Source: JARFVT01 sp036677425
GTDB lineage: Bacteria > Pseudomonadota > Alphaproteobacteria > UBA8366 > Aestuariispiraceae
Direction of reading: 5' to 3'
DNA: 64,000 bases
Assembly (NCBI GenBank): GCA_036677425.1
Contig: JARFVT010000013.1
Coordinates: forward strand, 124,001 to 188,000
Made by a program: the position numbers and the translations under genes. Positions 6,392 to 15,442 of this stretch are shown piece after piece. Positions within the stretch are counted from its first letter, which is position 1, and each line of letters begins with the position of its first letter. The notes below the pieces were generated by a model. That model was given only the letters and a program-made list of their open reading frames with translations, was not told where the DNA came from and ran no database searches.

Positions 6392-8005
6392 ATGAGAGTT
6401 GCAATTTACGCCAGACATTCCACACATATGCAAGAACATAGTACAAATGACCAAATCGATATATGTAAAAAATGGTGTGAACAAAATAATTATTTTATAA
6501 CAGAAATATATTCTGATGAGGCTGTTTCTGACTCTTCAATGATTAATCGTGATGGTATAAATGATTTAATCGATGCGGCGGTTGCTGGTGAATTTGAAAA
6601 ACTAATTTGCGAAGATTTATCGAGATTATCACGTGATCAAGGCGATATAGCCAATTTCCATAAAAAACTATCATTTTTAAATATAAAAATTGAAACTTTA
6701 AACGAAGGTTCAATTAATGCATTACATATTGGCCTAAAAGGTACAATGAATGCAATTTTTATAAGTGATTTAGCAAAAAAATCACGGCGCGGCGCAATTG
6801 CTGCTGTTTTAAAGGGTTCTGTTCCTGGTGGCAAATTATATGCCTATGATATTCATAAAATTTTTAGAAATAATCAAATTGTTCCTGGTCTGCGTAAAAT
6901 AAATCAAGAACAAGCAAATGTCGTAATATTTATTTACGATGAGTATCTAAAAGATAAAAAACTATCAGAAATAGCCGCTAGCTTAAATAAAAAACAAATT
7001 CCATCGCCTAAGGGTAAGAAATGGCAAATCACAGTATTAATTGGCACTTTAGCACAACAAACAGGGATTTTACGCCAAACATTATCTAAAGTCGTATTTA
7101 ATATAAATAAGGACCAATAGCGCATGCATGCTGAAACAGGCAAGCCACTTTGACTTATTAATCCTAGATCAGAATGTATTAGCGGACCTAGTCCTGATAT
7201 AGCAATTATTTCTGAAAAAGACTTTAATGATGTGCAGCAAATGATCGAAGAAAGATCAACTTTATATAAAATTCGTAAATTAGCATCTGATGAAGAAAAA
7301 AAACAACGTGCCAATGAAAGAACAAAAAAGTTTTTAGCAAAAGAACGTGCAAAAAAACCAAAAAAACGTGAGATGTATTTAGTTCATAGCAGGTTATTCT
7401 GCCCTATTCATGGATCAAAAATAACAACTTTGCGACATGCGGTTTATGGCTGCAAGGAGAAAACTTGCGTTAATCGTAATCTTCATAGGCAAAAAATAAT
7501 TTATACAGTTATCATGAAAATGTTGGAATTTGATATTGATAATTTAAATGAGTTTAACAAACAGCAAGAAAAAATATTAATAGATAGATCAGAAAAAATT
7601 ATTGCTTACAAAGAAGAATTATCAAATAAACAACAAGAAATAACTGCTTTATTATCAAAATTAACGCTTAAACAATCCAAAGGCAAAGAAACCATTAAAT
7701 TTCTTGATAATATGGAGTTGGAATGCCAGCGAATAAATTATAAAATCAAAGGTTTAAATTTATCAAAGAAAAAAACTATTATATTATCTAAAGCCGAGGC
7801 AGGTTTAATCCATAAAAAATTACATAGGCTTTTAAAAGCACATATTGATAACCCTGATGAGCAAAGTAATATCGATATAATTCATAAGTTTTTTGATAAA
7901 ATATTTATTTCAAAGATTTTAAATACAAAAGAAAAAGACTATATCGTTGATATTCGATATAATTTTAAAAATTTGGTTCATTATTTTTACAAAGATATGG
8001 TTTAA
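6392..8005 (+). pseudogene. Large serine recombinase with two in-frame stops
   Basis: One frame runs from 6392 to 8005, interrupted by TAG at 7118-7120 and TGA at 7151-7153. It encodes a large serine recombinase/integrase: a resolvase domain with the catalytic Ser in YARHSTHMQ (residue 10) and ICEDLSRLSRD near residue 72; a recombinase domain (KGSVPGGKLYAYD; SEIAASLNKKQIPSPKGKKW); a zinc-ribbon region (LFCPIHGSKITT, then GCKEKTC); and a C-terminal coiled coil. Sequence between and after the stops still fits the family (HAETGKPL-stop-LINPRSECISGPSPDIAIIS). The second stop aligns with a residue that is usually Ser. Unless the stops are read through, the integrase is dead and the element is fixed in place. 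Confidence 0.85.
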
Positions 8006-8024
8006 ATATTTATAATAAAGTAAA

Positions 8025-8052
8025 AAATCCTCCGTTAAAAAACGAAGGATTT
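8025..8052. terminator. Stem-loop after serine recombinase (bidirectional)
   Basis: Twelve-base arms AAATCCTCCGTT and AACGAAGGATTT pair with one mismatch around an A-rich 4-base loop. Flanking runs of A and T allow termination of both the recombinase gene and the convergent ssb gene. Confidence 0.65.
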
Positions 8053-8060
8053 AGTTATAT

Positions 8061-8405
8061 TTAGTCGGCTTTACGTTCCATAATATCGATAGATTTAGCT
8101 ATAAATTCGGTTGTATATTTCTTTATGCCGTCTTTTTCATATTGTTTATGTTCAAAACAACCACGAGCCATAACATATTTACCTTTGACAATAAAGCCAC
8201 GTTCAATTCCTGATATTATGAATTTATCCCATATGGTCATTTGTGTGAAACTAGCCCGCGTTTCACGAGTTTTAGTTTCTTTATTTTCTTTGCCGTTAAT
8301 ATTATTTGCTATTGAAATAATCGCTATTTTTTTATCACCAGCTAATGTTTTTACTTCTGTTTTACTAATAAAACCGATTACTGAAAATGTTGCTTCGCTA
8401 TACAT
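8061..8405 (-). CDS. ssb: Single-stranded DNA-binding protein (SSB/OB fold)
   Basis: A 114-residue SSB-like protein that binds single-stranded DNA during replication, probably serving the mobile element rather than the chromosome. It has the OB-fold pattern of SSB: FSVIGFISKTEVKTL at the N-terminus, RASFTQMTIWDKF in the middle, GKYVMARGCFEHKQYEKDG near residue 80, then TTEFIAKSIDIM. The acidic C-terminal tip of a housekeeping SSB is absent. The start at 8405 was chosen because AGGAGA lies 7 bases upstream; the open frame extends 14 codons further but without a good ribosome binding site. Confidence 0.75.
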   Translation of the reverse strand: MYSEATFSVIGFISKTEVKTLAGDKKIAIISIANNINGKENKETKTRETRASFTQMTIWDKFIISGIERGFIVKGKYVMARGCFEHKQYEKDGIKKYTTEFIAKSIDIMERKAD

Positions 8406-8477
8406 TATATTTCTCCTAAATAGATTTATGTTAATTACGACACGCAAAGAATTTAAGAAAAATTTAGATCAATAAAA

Positions 8478-8528
8478 CAAAACGGAAGCTTTACATCGCT
8501 TGATGTGAAAACCGTTTTTTTTGTTTTT
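8478..8528. terminator. Hairpin with T-tracts upstream of ssb
   Basis: Arms AAAACGG and CCGTTTT flank an inner stem, TTTACATC-GCTT-GATGTGAAA, followed by eight T on the plus strand and T-rich sequence on the minus strand. It could end read-through from the xre operon, or lie in the ssb leader. Confidence 0.55.
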
Positions 8529-8803
8529 CTATAATTTTAATGACCATTTTAATATGAGTGAATTGCCCAGCAATTCGCAATTATGGTCATGTTCTTTAAT
8601 TATAAGTGATAGTTAAATTAACAGATAAATAACTATTTTTAGGCGATATAATAGCAAAGCATATTAGTAATAGTTATATTGATAAAACAGGAAAATATAG
8701 CTAATATAAATAATCATTATCCAAGTAAATGATTTTAATTAACGACAAGAATATCCTTAACAACTTCGGTTAATACTGCTAAAACGTCATCAATATATTT
8801 TAA
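8529..8803. other. Intergenic region with degenerate copy of neighbouring gene end
   Basis: No gene is seen here. Bases 8749-8803 resemble 9216-9270 (AATATCCTTAA-AA-TTCGGTTAAT..GC.GCTAAA..CATCAATATATTTT), which is the 3' end of the hypothetical gene at 9193. The order hypothetical-gene end, xre, hypothetical gene therefore suggests an earlier tandem duplication. Confidence 0.5.
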
Positions 8804-9196
8804 TTACATGACAGCTTTGAAAAAACTATTTTTTAATATATCTGACATTGAGCCATTTTCCATCATTAGACCTACAAAAGAGCATATAATTTGAGCTTCT
8901 TTTTCAGGAGTTAAATTAATGTTCGCATTATCAAAAAATTCTCTAGTTTCAATGACTGCAACTTTAATTACTTTGTCTAGCTCTACGGCATTAATCCAGC
9001 CTTCACCAGTAAATAACCAATGAATATTCACTCCAAACTCTGAATGAATTTTTAGTGCTACTGAAGAAGGCATAGACCTTAGCTCAGTCTCATAATTTTT
9101 ATAAGAACGAACAGAAATACCTACTTTTTTACTAAATTCAACTTGCGACATTTTTGCTCTAATTCTAACTAAATTAAGTCTTTCCGCATAATTCAT
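8804..9196 (-). CDS. XRE-family transcriptional repressor (phage CI-like)
   Basis: A 130-residue DNA-binding regulator. The N-terminal helix-turn-helix (residues 5-65) reads NLVRIRAKMSQVEFSKKVG, then ISVRSYKNYETELRSMPSS. It is followed by the INIHWLFTGEGW-type ending (FGVNIHWLFTGEGW) found in CI-like HTH_3 regulators of mobile elements. The C-terminal half is a short helical region with no protease motif. Its start overlaps the stop of the preceding gene by 4 bases (ATGA), so it is translationally coupled and last in a repC-nuclease-hypothetical-xre operon. Confidence 0.8.
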   Translation of the reverse strand: MNYAERLNLVRIRAKMSQVEFSKKVGISVRSYKNYETELRSMPSSVALKIHSEFGVNIHWLFTGEGWINAVELDKVIKVAVIETREFFDNANINLTPEKEAQIICSFVGLMMENGSMSDILKNSFFKAVM

Positions 9197-9618
9197 TTTT
9201 TATATTCCTTTTGAATATCCTTAATAATTTCGGTTAATGCAGCTAAATCATCATCAATATATTTTCGTTTTAAAATATAATAATAGAATGTTTTTAATAA
9301 TGAATGCTTTGCTTGTTTTAATTGATCAGATTCAATTGAAAAACAAAGTTGGTTATTTTGATTAAAACGACCAGTTACTTCCCACCAAAAATTTAATTTA
9401 CAGCCAGATTGAATTACGCCTAAATTTCTTTCAATTTCTGCGGCAATTTCAACTGGACAGGTAAAATAAACATATGGATGGCTCATAAATTTATAATGAC
9501 CCTGGCAACACGCAATCGTATGAATATTTAAATCATCATTATTCAATGATTTTACTAATTCAAATATCGCTTGGTCAATAAAAGCATTTTGCGGTTTTAT
9601 TTGTAATTGATGTTTCAT
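9193..9618 (-). CDS. Hypothetical protein of the repC operon
   Basis: A 141-residue soluble protein that I do not recognise. Its sequence contains IHTIACCQGHYKFMSHPYVYF near residues 30-50 and NFWWEVTGRFNQNNQLCFSI further on. It ends in a Lys-rich helix. The Cys-Cys-Gln-Gly-His motif resembles small proteins found on mobile elements, but I cannot assign a function. The start at 9618 (MKHQLQIKPQ) has AGGTGTG upstream; the open frame extends 12 codons further without support. It lies between the nuclease and xre genes, overlapping xre by 4 bases. Confidence 0.55.
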   Translation of the reverse strand: MKHQLQIKPQNAFIDQAIFELVKSLNNDDLNIHTIACCQGHYKFMSHPYVYFTCPVEIAAEIERNLGVIQSGCKLNFWWEVTGRFNQNNQLCFSIESDQLKQAKHSLLKTFYYYILKRKYIDDDLAALTEIIKDIQKEYKK

Positions 9619-9626
9619 AATCACAC

Positions 9627-10049
9627 CTACAAGCAATATTTTGGCAATGGCCAATTTTTAACATGATTAGTTTCAAACTGGCGATAGCGATAGTTTGAAT
9701 AGCGCGGGCAATCACGACCATGGCCATTTTTAATAATAACGGCGGCAATATCTAATTGATTAAAATAGCATCTGCCAAGATAACGATCATAACTTTTTTT
9801 ACCCGATAATCGACAAACAATCTTTTTGCCAGTTAGAAATTTTGTTAAAAATAGCTTGGCGGCTTGCCCAGCCGATGTATCTAATTCTGGCACATGCAAG
9901 CCAATCAAGCGAATGCGAATATTACCTTTTAAAATAATAGTATCGCCATCAATAACGTATATTGTTTGTCTGCTGATAGTTATATTTTCTGCGGCTAACG
10001 ATGTTATTTGCAATGTAAATATCATCATTATGAATATGGTGATTTTCAT
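9627..10049 (-). CDS. Secreted thermonuclease-like (SNase) protein
   Basis: A 140-residue staphylococcal-nuclease homologue with a signal peptide (MKITIFIMMIFTLQITSLAA). The core follows as VIDGDTIILKGNIRIRLIGL, then HVPELD, GQAAKLFLTKFLTG and YDRYLGRCY. Asp and Arg residues of the family active site are present (VIDGDT, RLIGL, and a later Arg in SYDRYLGR). It probably cleaves DNA in the periplasm. Such genes are common next to plasmid replication and conjugation functions. The start codon overlaps the repC stop by 4 bases. Confidence 0.8.
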   Translation of the reverse strand: MKITIFIMMIFTLQITSLAAENITISRQTIYVIDGDTIILKGNIRIRLIGLHVPELDTSAGQAAKLFLTKFLTGKKIVCRLSGKKSYDRYLGRCYFNQLDIAAVIIKNGHGRDCPRYSNYRYRQFETNHVKNWPLPKYCL

Positions 10050-11425
10050 TGCATATCTCCCGCATTTTCGCGCTGTAATATGCCAAAAATTGACCGATGA
10101 AGATGTAATTTATCATCTTCGGCGGCAATGGTCATGCCGCGCAATACGCCGCCTGCGGATTTTATCGGATGGGTGGGGTGGTTTTTATTAACATCAATGA
10201 TTAAAACCGCAATCGCGGCGGCATTTCTGCCCATAACAGCCACGGCATCAACCCATGCACTGCGATTTATTCCTAAATCATGGCATGAATATTCTGCTGC
10301 TTCGGTAATATCGCGCCAATTGCAATTTTCAATATCAGGTATGTAACTTTTGAATTGGCGGCTGGCGATTGCCAAGGCATTGCCCATGGAAATATGCTGA
10401 ACACCGCTATCGGCAATGCCACTACGGTTTTTTTGCAGTGGAATTATGTTTTTTATTGCTTGCACAGGCCGAATTTGACGTACAGGCTTATTTGGTAAGC
10501 CATCTTGATGAGCGTTAGCGAAGTTAATATCTTCTTCAACCGCTAATTCGTCAGAATTAGTCCGCATTAATATATCATTACCATTATCTTTAGATATATT
10601 ATCTTTATTTGTATAGTATTTGGGTCGGAAGTCTGCTTCTGCCAAGGCAGAAGTTTTATTCTGCCATGGGGGGTTATTAAGGCTATTTTCAATTGATGAT
10701 AATAAGTTATCCACAGCCATTAAAATTGATTTTAACCGCTCGATTAAATCACTGATTTTATCGATGCCAATTGATACTCTTATCCGTGGCGGCATTTCTG
10801 CAATTTGATCTTTGATATTGATAAATTCGTCCAGATTAAAATTATCATTATCTTGATATTCGATCAAAATATTTAATTTACAGTGAATTTCACCTTTAAT
10901 AGCCGAATGTTGACGGCGTAAAAATTGCCATTCTTGTTCAAAATTATCTTGTTCAGCCGATAACATTATTAAATTATCGTATAATTTAGCCATTGGCGAT
11001 AAATTAACACCATAGGCAAAAATAATCTTGCCTCGGTCATCACGCTTGCCCATTCTGCGGTGATTGCCAAAATCAGTCCAAACCAGAACGCCCAATTTAT
11101 GCAGGCTTTGCTCGCGATTATTGACTTGCCGCTCGCTTAAGCCTAATTCCAATGCGGTTTTTTGCACTGTTTTATAAATTATTGGCCTACCGCCATCGAT
11201 CCAGTCATGATTTTTGGTGTGATTTAATAAATATTCTAAATGCGATATTAAAACAGAATTAAAACCGATCTTGCGACCAACTTTCTTAATTAACCGCAAA
11301 ATATCATAATGAGTTATATTTTCTGGTAGCCCTTGAAAGTTTTTTGAATACTCGAGTTGTTTCCGCAATAGTTTGGTATATATACGCCTACCGTTAATAT
11401 TGCTAACATGTTGATTTTCCATCAT
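10046..11425 (-). CDS. repC: RepC-like plasmid replication initiator, orphan
   Basis: A 459-residue protein with the two domains of alphaproteobacterial RepC initiators. The N-terminal part has winged-helix segments (LEYLLNHTKNHDW; IIYKTVQKTALELGLSERQV; LHKLGVLVWTDFGNHRRM) leading to the conserved FAYGVNLSPMAKLYD. A coiled region follows. The C-terminal RepC domain reads AAEYSCHDLGINRSAWVDAV, GRNAAAIAVLIID and IKSAGGVLRGMTIAAE. RepC opens the origin that lies inside its own gene in repABC replicons. No repA or repB partition genes accompany it here. It is the first gene of an operon with the nuclease, a hypothetical gene and xre, which together look like a plasmid remnant integrated by the serine recombinase. 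Confidence 0.8.
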   Translation of the reverse strand: MMENQHVSNINGRRIYTKLLRKQLEYSKNFQGLPENITHYDILRLIKKVGRKIGFNSVLISHLEYLLNHTKNHDWIDGGRPIIYKTVQKTALELGLSERQVNNREQSLHKLGVLVWTDFGNHRRMGKRDDRGKIIFAYGVNLSPMAKLYDNLIMLSAEQDNFEQEWQFLRRQHSAIKGEIHCKLNILIEYQDNDNFNLDEFINIKDQIAEMPPRIRVSIGIDKISDLIERLKSILMAVDNLLSSIENSLNNPPWQNKTSALAEADFRPKYYTNKDNISKDNGNDILMRTNSDELAVEEDINFANAHQDGLPNKPVRQIRPVQAIKNIIPLQKNRSGIADSGVQHISMGNALAIASRQFKSYIPDIENCNWRDITEAAEYSCHDLGINRSAWVDAVAVMGRNAAAIAVLIIDVNKNHPTHPIKSAGGVLRGMTIAAEDDKLHLHRSIFGILQRENAGDMQ

Positions 11426-11568
11426 ATTTTATATGACTTATCCAGCCATCAGCATATCAAAAATTATTTACGAAAAACGCATTTTTACTTGACTTAGCTG
11501 ACGGTTGAGGTAAGATATGATCATAAACGGCGGTTACATAATGCCTATTATGAGGTTTACCTCTGCTA

Positions 11569-11598
11569 CTCACAAAGTTCACGCTTTGTGAGTTTTTG
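11569..11598 (+). terminator. Stem-loop followed by T-run
   Basis: CTCACAAAG and CTTTGTGAG pair perfectly around a 6-base loop, followed by TTTTT. The shape is a rho-independent terminator on the plus strand, with no obvious gene in front of it now. Confidence 0.5.
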
Positions 11599-11664
11599 CA
11601 TTTCTAACTGGATGTTTTTATAGTCATCCCCTCTGGTTGAGGCGATCCTTGAGCAATCTACTAC

Positions 11665-11693
11665 TTGACATCTGTTAAGACTATTATTATAAA
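11665..11693 (+). promoter_or_regulatory. Sigma70-like promoter before the DUF2779 remnant
   Basis: TTGACA at 11665-11670, a 17-base spacer and TATAAA at 11688-11693. The match to consensus is close, and it points into the truncated DUF2779 reading frame. Confidence 0.5.
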
Positions 11694-11716
11694 GAGTCAT
11701 TAAGACATTCAAATAA

Positions 11717-13018
11717 GTAGCAATTGCAGGGTGGCAGCATCAACAAGCCATTATTCGCACCAAAGAATTAATCGATGATCCAGATATTCCTGCCATATAT
11801 GAGGCCGCCCTTGAATTTGATAATATCCGCATTCGTGCCGATATTTTACAACGGCTAGATAATGGTTGCTGGGGCATTAGGGAAGTAAAATCCAGCAGCC
11901 GCGTCAAAGATAATTATATATTTGATTTGGCGATCCAGCTTTATATATTACAAGGAAATGGGCTTGATATCACATCAATCGAGCTGATCCATATTAACAA
12001 TCAATATATCCATAATGGTAAGGATATTGATTGGCAAAAATTCTTTACAAGGGCGGATTGTTTTGACGCTGTTAATTTGCGCTTAGCTGAAATTCCTAAC
12101 CATGTTAAAATATTATTTGATATATTAAAATCACCAAAAAAACCAAAAATTGACGCTGGCAAACATTGTTCGAGATATTGTGGCTATTGGGATATTTGCC
12201 GTATAAATAAACCAAAAGATCAATGGGTTAACAGCTTGCCACGCTTTACACAGCAACAAGAAGACGCGTTAAAAGATTTAAAAATTGATAAAATTTCAGA
12301 TATTCCCGACGGTTTTCCATTAAATGCAACTCAAGAAACCATCCGCCAAACATGGGTAACGGATATAGATTTTATATCTCCTGATTTAGCGACCGGGTTA
12401 CGGCAATTTGGCCCGCCAGCATATTATTTAGATTTTGAAACCATGTCGTCTGCAATCCCTATTTATAAAGGAACGCGCCCATATCAAAGACAGCCCTTTC
12501 AATGGTCTATCCATTTTGATGACGGCACAGGCGATCTTTTGCACTATGAATATTTAGGCAGTAATGACATCGACCCAAGGCGTAGTTTTTGTGAAAGTCT
12601 TATTAAAGCGCTGTGCAATAATGTTTTACCGATAATAGTATATTCGGCATTTGAACTAAGCGTAATCAATGAAATGGCCGTGTTATATCCTGATTTAAAA
12701 GAAGGATTGCACGCAATCATTCCCCGTTTGAAAGATCTTTTACCCGTGGCGCGGGGCTATACATATTTAAAAGGCTATAATGGTTCTTTTTCCATCAAAT
12801 ATGTTGCACCAGCTTTAGCACCAAGCGTCAATTATAAAAAATTAGATTTAATTGCCGATGGCAATGCGGCATCATCATCTTTTGCATTGATTTCCGCAGG
12901 CAGAATTTCAAATAAAGATGATTGTAAAAAATGGCGTAAGGCTCTGCTCGCTTATTGCAAGCTTGACACTTTGGCAATGGTCAAAACCCATCGGGCGATG
13001 ATTAAACTATCCACATGA
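11717..13018 (+). pseudogene. DUF2779 nuclease-fold protein, N-terminus missing
   Basis: The frame is open from a TAA at 11714 to 13018 (433 codons) and has no good start. The first TTG, at 11927, lies after the nuclease motif. The text matches DUF2779 proteins: a RecB-type PD-(D/E)XK region (IRIRADILQRLDNG, then WGIREVKSSSRVKD, DLAIQLYIL), a four-cysteine cluster resembling an iron-sulfur site (AGKHCSRYCGYWDIC), and the DUF2779 domain (YYLDFETMSSAIPIYKGTRP onward). About 80 N-terminal residues expected in the family are missing. The 5' end therefore appears to have been removed when the island formed. It could still be expressed from the promoter-like site at 11665. Confidence 0.7.
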
Positions 13019-13060
13019 AATTTTATTGCATTAATTTATTTTTAGAATATAATTACAATA

Positions 13061-13146
13061 TCTCAACGGGGTGCCATACTGGCTGAGAGATGCATCGCAT
13101 TGACCCGTCGAACCTGATCTGGTTAGAACCAGCGTAGGAATTGAGT
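13061..13146 (+). ncRNA. TPP (THI-box) riboswitch
   Basis: The THI-box core is clear: ACGGGGTGCC, GGCTGAGA, GACCCGTCGAACCTGATCTG and ACCAGCGTAGGAA, closed by a P1 stem between CTCAA (13062) and TTGAG (13141). It senses thiamin pyrophosphate and switches off the downstream operon. A possible terminator stem (CAGTG at about 13148 with CACTG at about 13183, then TTTTT) follows. Confidence 0.95.
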
Positions 13147-13198
13147 TCAGTGCTATCTTGCTTACAAGCATTATTCTATAAACACTGTTTTTATTTCT

Positions 13199-13223
13199 TC
13201 CGCCTTCTAATTTTACGGCGGAG
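13199..13223 (+). promoter_or_regulatory. Stem-loop hiding the thiM ribosome binding site
   Basis: TCCGCC (13199-13204) pairs with GGCGGA (13217-13222), and the right arm contains the GGAG Shine-Dalgarno that lies 8 bases before the thiM ATG. It could be the translational expression platform of the TPP riboswitch. Confidence 0.55.
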
Positions 13224-13231
13224 AATTTTTA

Positions 13232-13945
13232 ATGTGTACGATTGATCTAAGTTTTTATTTTAAATTGATTAAAACACGCGCGATAAAAGTGCATTGTTTA
13301 ACCAATACAGTCGTCCAAAATCTGACTGCAAATATGTTACTTGCGGCGGGTGCATTGCCATCCATGTCCAATGATATTAATGAAATTGCTGACTTCACCA
13401 CAAGCGCAGATGCTTTATTGGTCAATTTAGGGACATTAACAGCCATCGCCAAAAAATCTATTCTTGCCGCAATTGATGTTGCCAATAAAAATAAAATTCC
13501 TTGGATATTAGATCCTGTATTTATTAACCGCGCCCCATCTAGGTTGGAATTTACTCGTAAATTACTTGCCTTAAATCCAACTGTTATTCGCACTATCCAA
13601 CAAGAAATTGCCACATTTAAAATTGATTAACAATCGCTTGCAAAACAAACCGGGGCGATTGTCATTATAACGGGAAAATATGTTCTATTTAAAGACGGTA
13701 TAAAGACATATAAAGTTACAGCAGGCCATCATTTTATGGCTTCTGTTACGGGTATTGGCTGTGCCAGCACGGCTGTATTGGCGGCTTTTATCGCTTTAGG
13801 CGAAAACCCTTTTAAAACTTCGATCGCCGCAATTGAATTATTTGGTGATATTGGGCAAAAAGCAGGAAAAAAATCCCGAGGGCCAGGGCAATTTCAAATA
13901 AATTTATTAGATGAACTTTACCATGAATCACAAAGGCAAATATAA
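13232..13945 (+). pseudogene. thiM: Hydroxyethylthiazole kinase with in-frame TAA
   Basis: ThiM phosphorylates hydroxyethylthiazole for thiamin salvage. One frame runs from 13232 to 13945, interrupted by TAA at 13628-13630. The N-terminal part has VHCLTNTVVQNLTANMLLAA, SMSNDINEIADF and WILDPVF. After the stop the family text resumes without a frame change (QSLAKQTGAIVIITG, then HHFMASVTGIGCASTAVLAA, with the conserved TGxGC loop). The length matches normal ThiM once joined (about 237 residues). Identity with the family is lower around ALNPTVIRTIQQEIAT. It is probably inactive; otherwise readthrough is needed. Confidence 0.8.
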
Positions 13946-13946
13946 T

Positions 13947-14624
13947 ATGCGGCATTCGTTTAATCCATGTTTATATTTGGTTATTGGTCCTGAAAATTGT
14001 CAAAATCATAGCATGTTACATCTAGTTAGTGAAGCACTTGCAGGCGGTGTAACTCTTATCCAATATCGAAATAAGAATGCGTCCTTTTTTGAACAGCTTC
14101 AAGATGTTAACTCTCTGCTTACCATAACTAAAAAATAACAAATACCCTTGCTTGTGAATGATAATATTGATGTGGCATTGGCGGCTAAAGCGGATGGAAT
14201 TCATATAGGTCAAGGCGATATTAACGCGAGCTTAGCCCGTGAAAAATTAGGTGAGGCAGCGATCATCGGCCTGACAGTTAAAAATATGGAAGATGTAAAT
14301 CAAGCCGCGATCCAATCATTAGATTATTTTGGTATCGGTGGTGTTTTCCCAACGAATAGCAAAAATAACCCCGATGTTTCACTTGGTCTTGATGGGCTTC
14401 GTAAAATTGTCTTAGGGATAGCAGAAATTTCCAATATTAAAACAACGGCAATCGCAGGGATCAATGAAAATAATTTACAAGAGGATGCAAAATGCGGTGT
14501 GAATCGCATTGCACTCATATCATCCAAATGTAAAAGACATTTACCGAAAAAAACCGCACAATCCATCTGCAATAAAATTAACCATATCATGGATAATCAT
14601 GCCGTGGATAGAAGGCATTTATAA
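13947..14624 (+). pseudogene. thiE: Thiamine-phosphate synthase with in-frame TAA
   Basis: ThiE joins HMP-PP and thiazole phosphate. The frame is open from ATG at 13947 (AAAGG upstream, one base after the thiM stop) to 14624, except for TAA at 14136-14138. Family motifs lie on both sides: LYLVIGPE, GGVTLIQYRNKN before it; then, in the same frame, PLLVNDNIDVALAAKADGIH and IGQGD, GLTVKN, YFGIGGVFPT, and TAIAGI. Joined length is about 225 residues, normal for ThiE. The stop falls in a variable loop just before the conserved LxVNDxxDVA strand. It shares its 3' end with the thiD start. Confidence 0.8.
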
Positions 14625-15442
14625 TGAGAAAAACATCAATAGCTTTAACCATCGCAGGATCAGATAGCGGTGGTGGTGCTGGTATTCAAGCGGACCTAAA
14701 GACAATGTCAGCATTGGGTGTTTATGGGGCAAGCATCATTACCGCATTAACCGCGCAAAATACATGTGAAATTCGCGCAATTAACAATGTCCCTGCGGAA
14801 TTTATTGCCTGTCAAATCGACACCATATTCGACGATTTAGAAGTCGGTGCAATAAAAATTGGAATGCTTAGCCAGATCAATGTTATCGAGGCCGTCGCAG
14901 ATAGGCTTAAAGATCGCGCTAAAAATATACCCATCATACTTGATCCCGTCATGGTGGCAAAAAGCGGTGATATGTTATTACAATCAAATGCAGTCGGGGC
15001 TTTAAAAAAGCTGCTAATACCACTTGCAACTTTAATCACACCAAATTTACCAGAAGCCGAAATTTTAACAGGCTGCGAACAGATTTCAAACCAAACAGAA
15101 ATGATAGTTGCTGGTAATAAATTGTTAGAATTTGGCTGCCAAAATATTTTGATGAAAGGCGGTCATCTATCGGGTGATAAGTGCCATGATTTTTTAATCA
15201 GAACAAACTGTAAAGCCAAAGAATATTTATCAAACCGTATCAATACTAAAAATACTCATGGTACAGGTTGCACTTTATCAGCAGCAATCGCTGCATTCAT
15301 TGCGCAGGGGCAGGATATAAAAACGGCAATTAAAAATGCACATCAATATTTGATGCAAGCAATCATAGCCGCAGACCAGCTTTCTATTGGACAAGGGAAT
15401 GGGCCTGTTCATCACTTTTATAAATTTTGGACTGAAAAATAA
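14624..15442 (+). CDS. thiD: Hydroxymethylpyrimidine/phosphomethylpyrimidine kinase
   Basis: ThiD phosphorylates HMP twice to HMP-PP for thiamin synthesis. The 272-residue protein begins with the family signature TIAGSDSGGGAGIQADLKT. It then has GVYGASIITALTAQNT, GAIKIGML, PIILDPVMVAKSG, TLITPNLPEAEILTG and, near the C-terminus, the anion-hole and catalytic motif NTHGTGCTLSAAIAA. It is intact, unlike the two genes before it. Start and stop abut or overlap both neighbours by one base, so it belongs to the riboswitch operon. Confidence 0.95.
   Translation: MRKTSIALTIAGSDSGGGAGIQADLKTMSALGVYGASIITALTAQNTCEIRAINNVPAEFIACQIDTIFDDLEVGAIKIGMLSQINVIEAVADRLKDRAKNIPIILDPVMVAKSGDMLLQSNAVGALKKLLIPLATLITPNLPEAEILTGCEQISNQTEMIVAGNKLLEFGCQNILMKGGHLSGDKCHDFLIRTNCKAKEYLSNRINTKNTHGTGCTLSAAIAAFIAQGQDIKTAIKNAHQYLMQAIIAADQLSIGQGNGPVHHFYKFWTEK

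Larger units (their letters stand above)
11426..11716. other. Non-coding junction with hairpin and promoter-like sites
   Basis: No gene is seen here. It lies between divergent repC and the truncated DUF2779 gene and is a candidate right boundary of the integrated element. It contains a 9-bp stem-loop (11569-11592), an imperfect GAGGTAA..TTACCTC inverted repeat (about 11504-11562), and the promoter-like site listed separately. Confidence 0.5.

Noticed and set aside
11426..11716. tRNA gene as integration site of the element
   Set aside because: No cloverleaf with T-loop and anticodon arms could be drawn; the inverted repeats are too short and unconnected.
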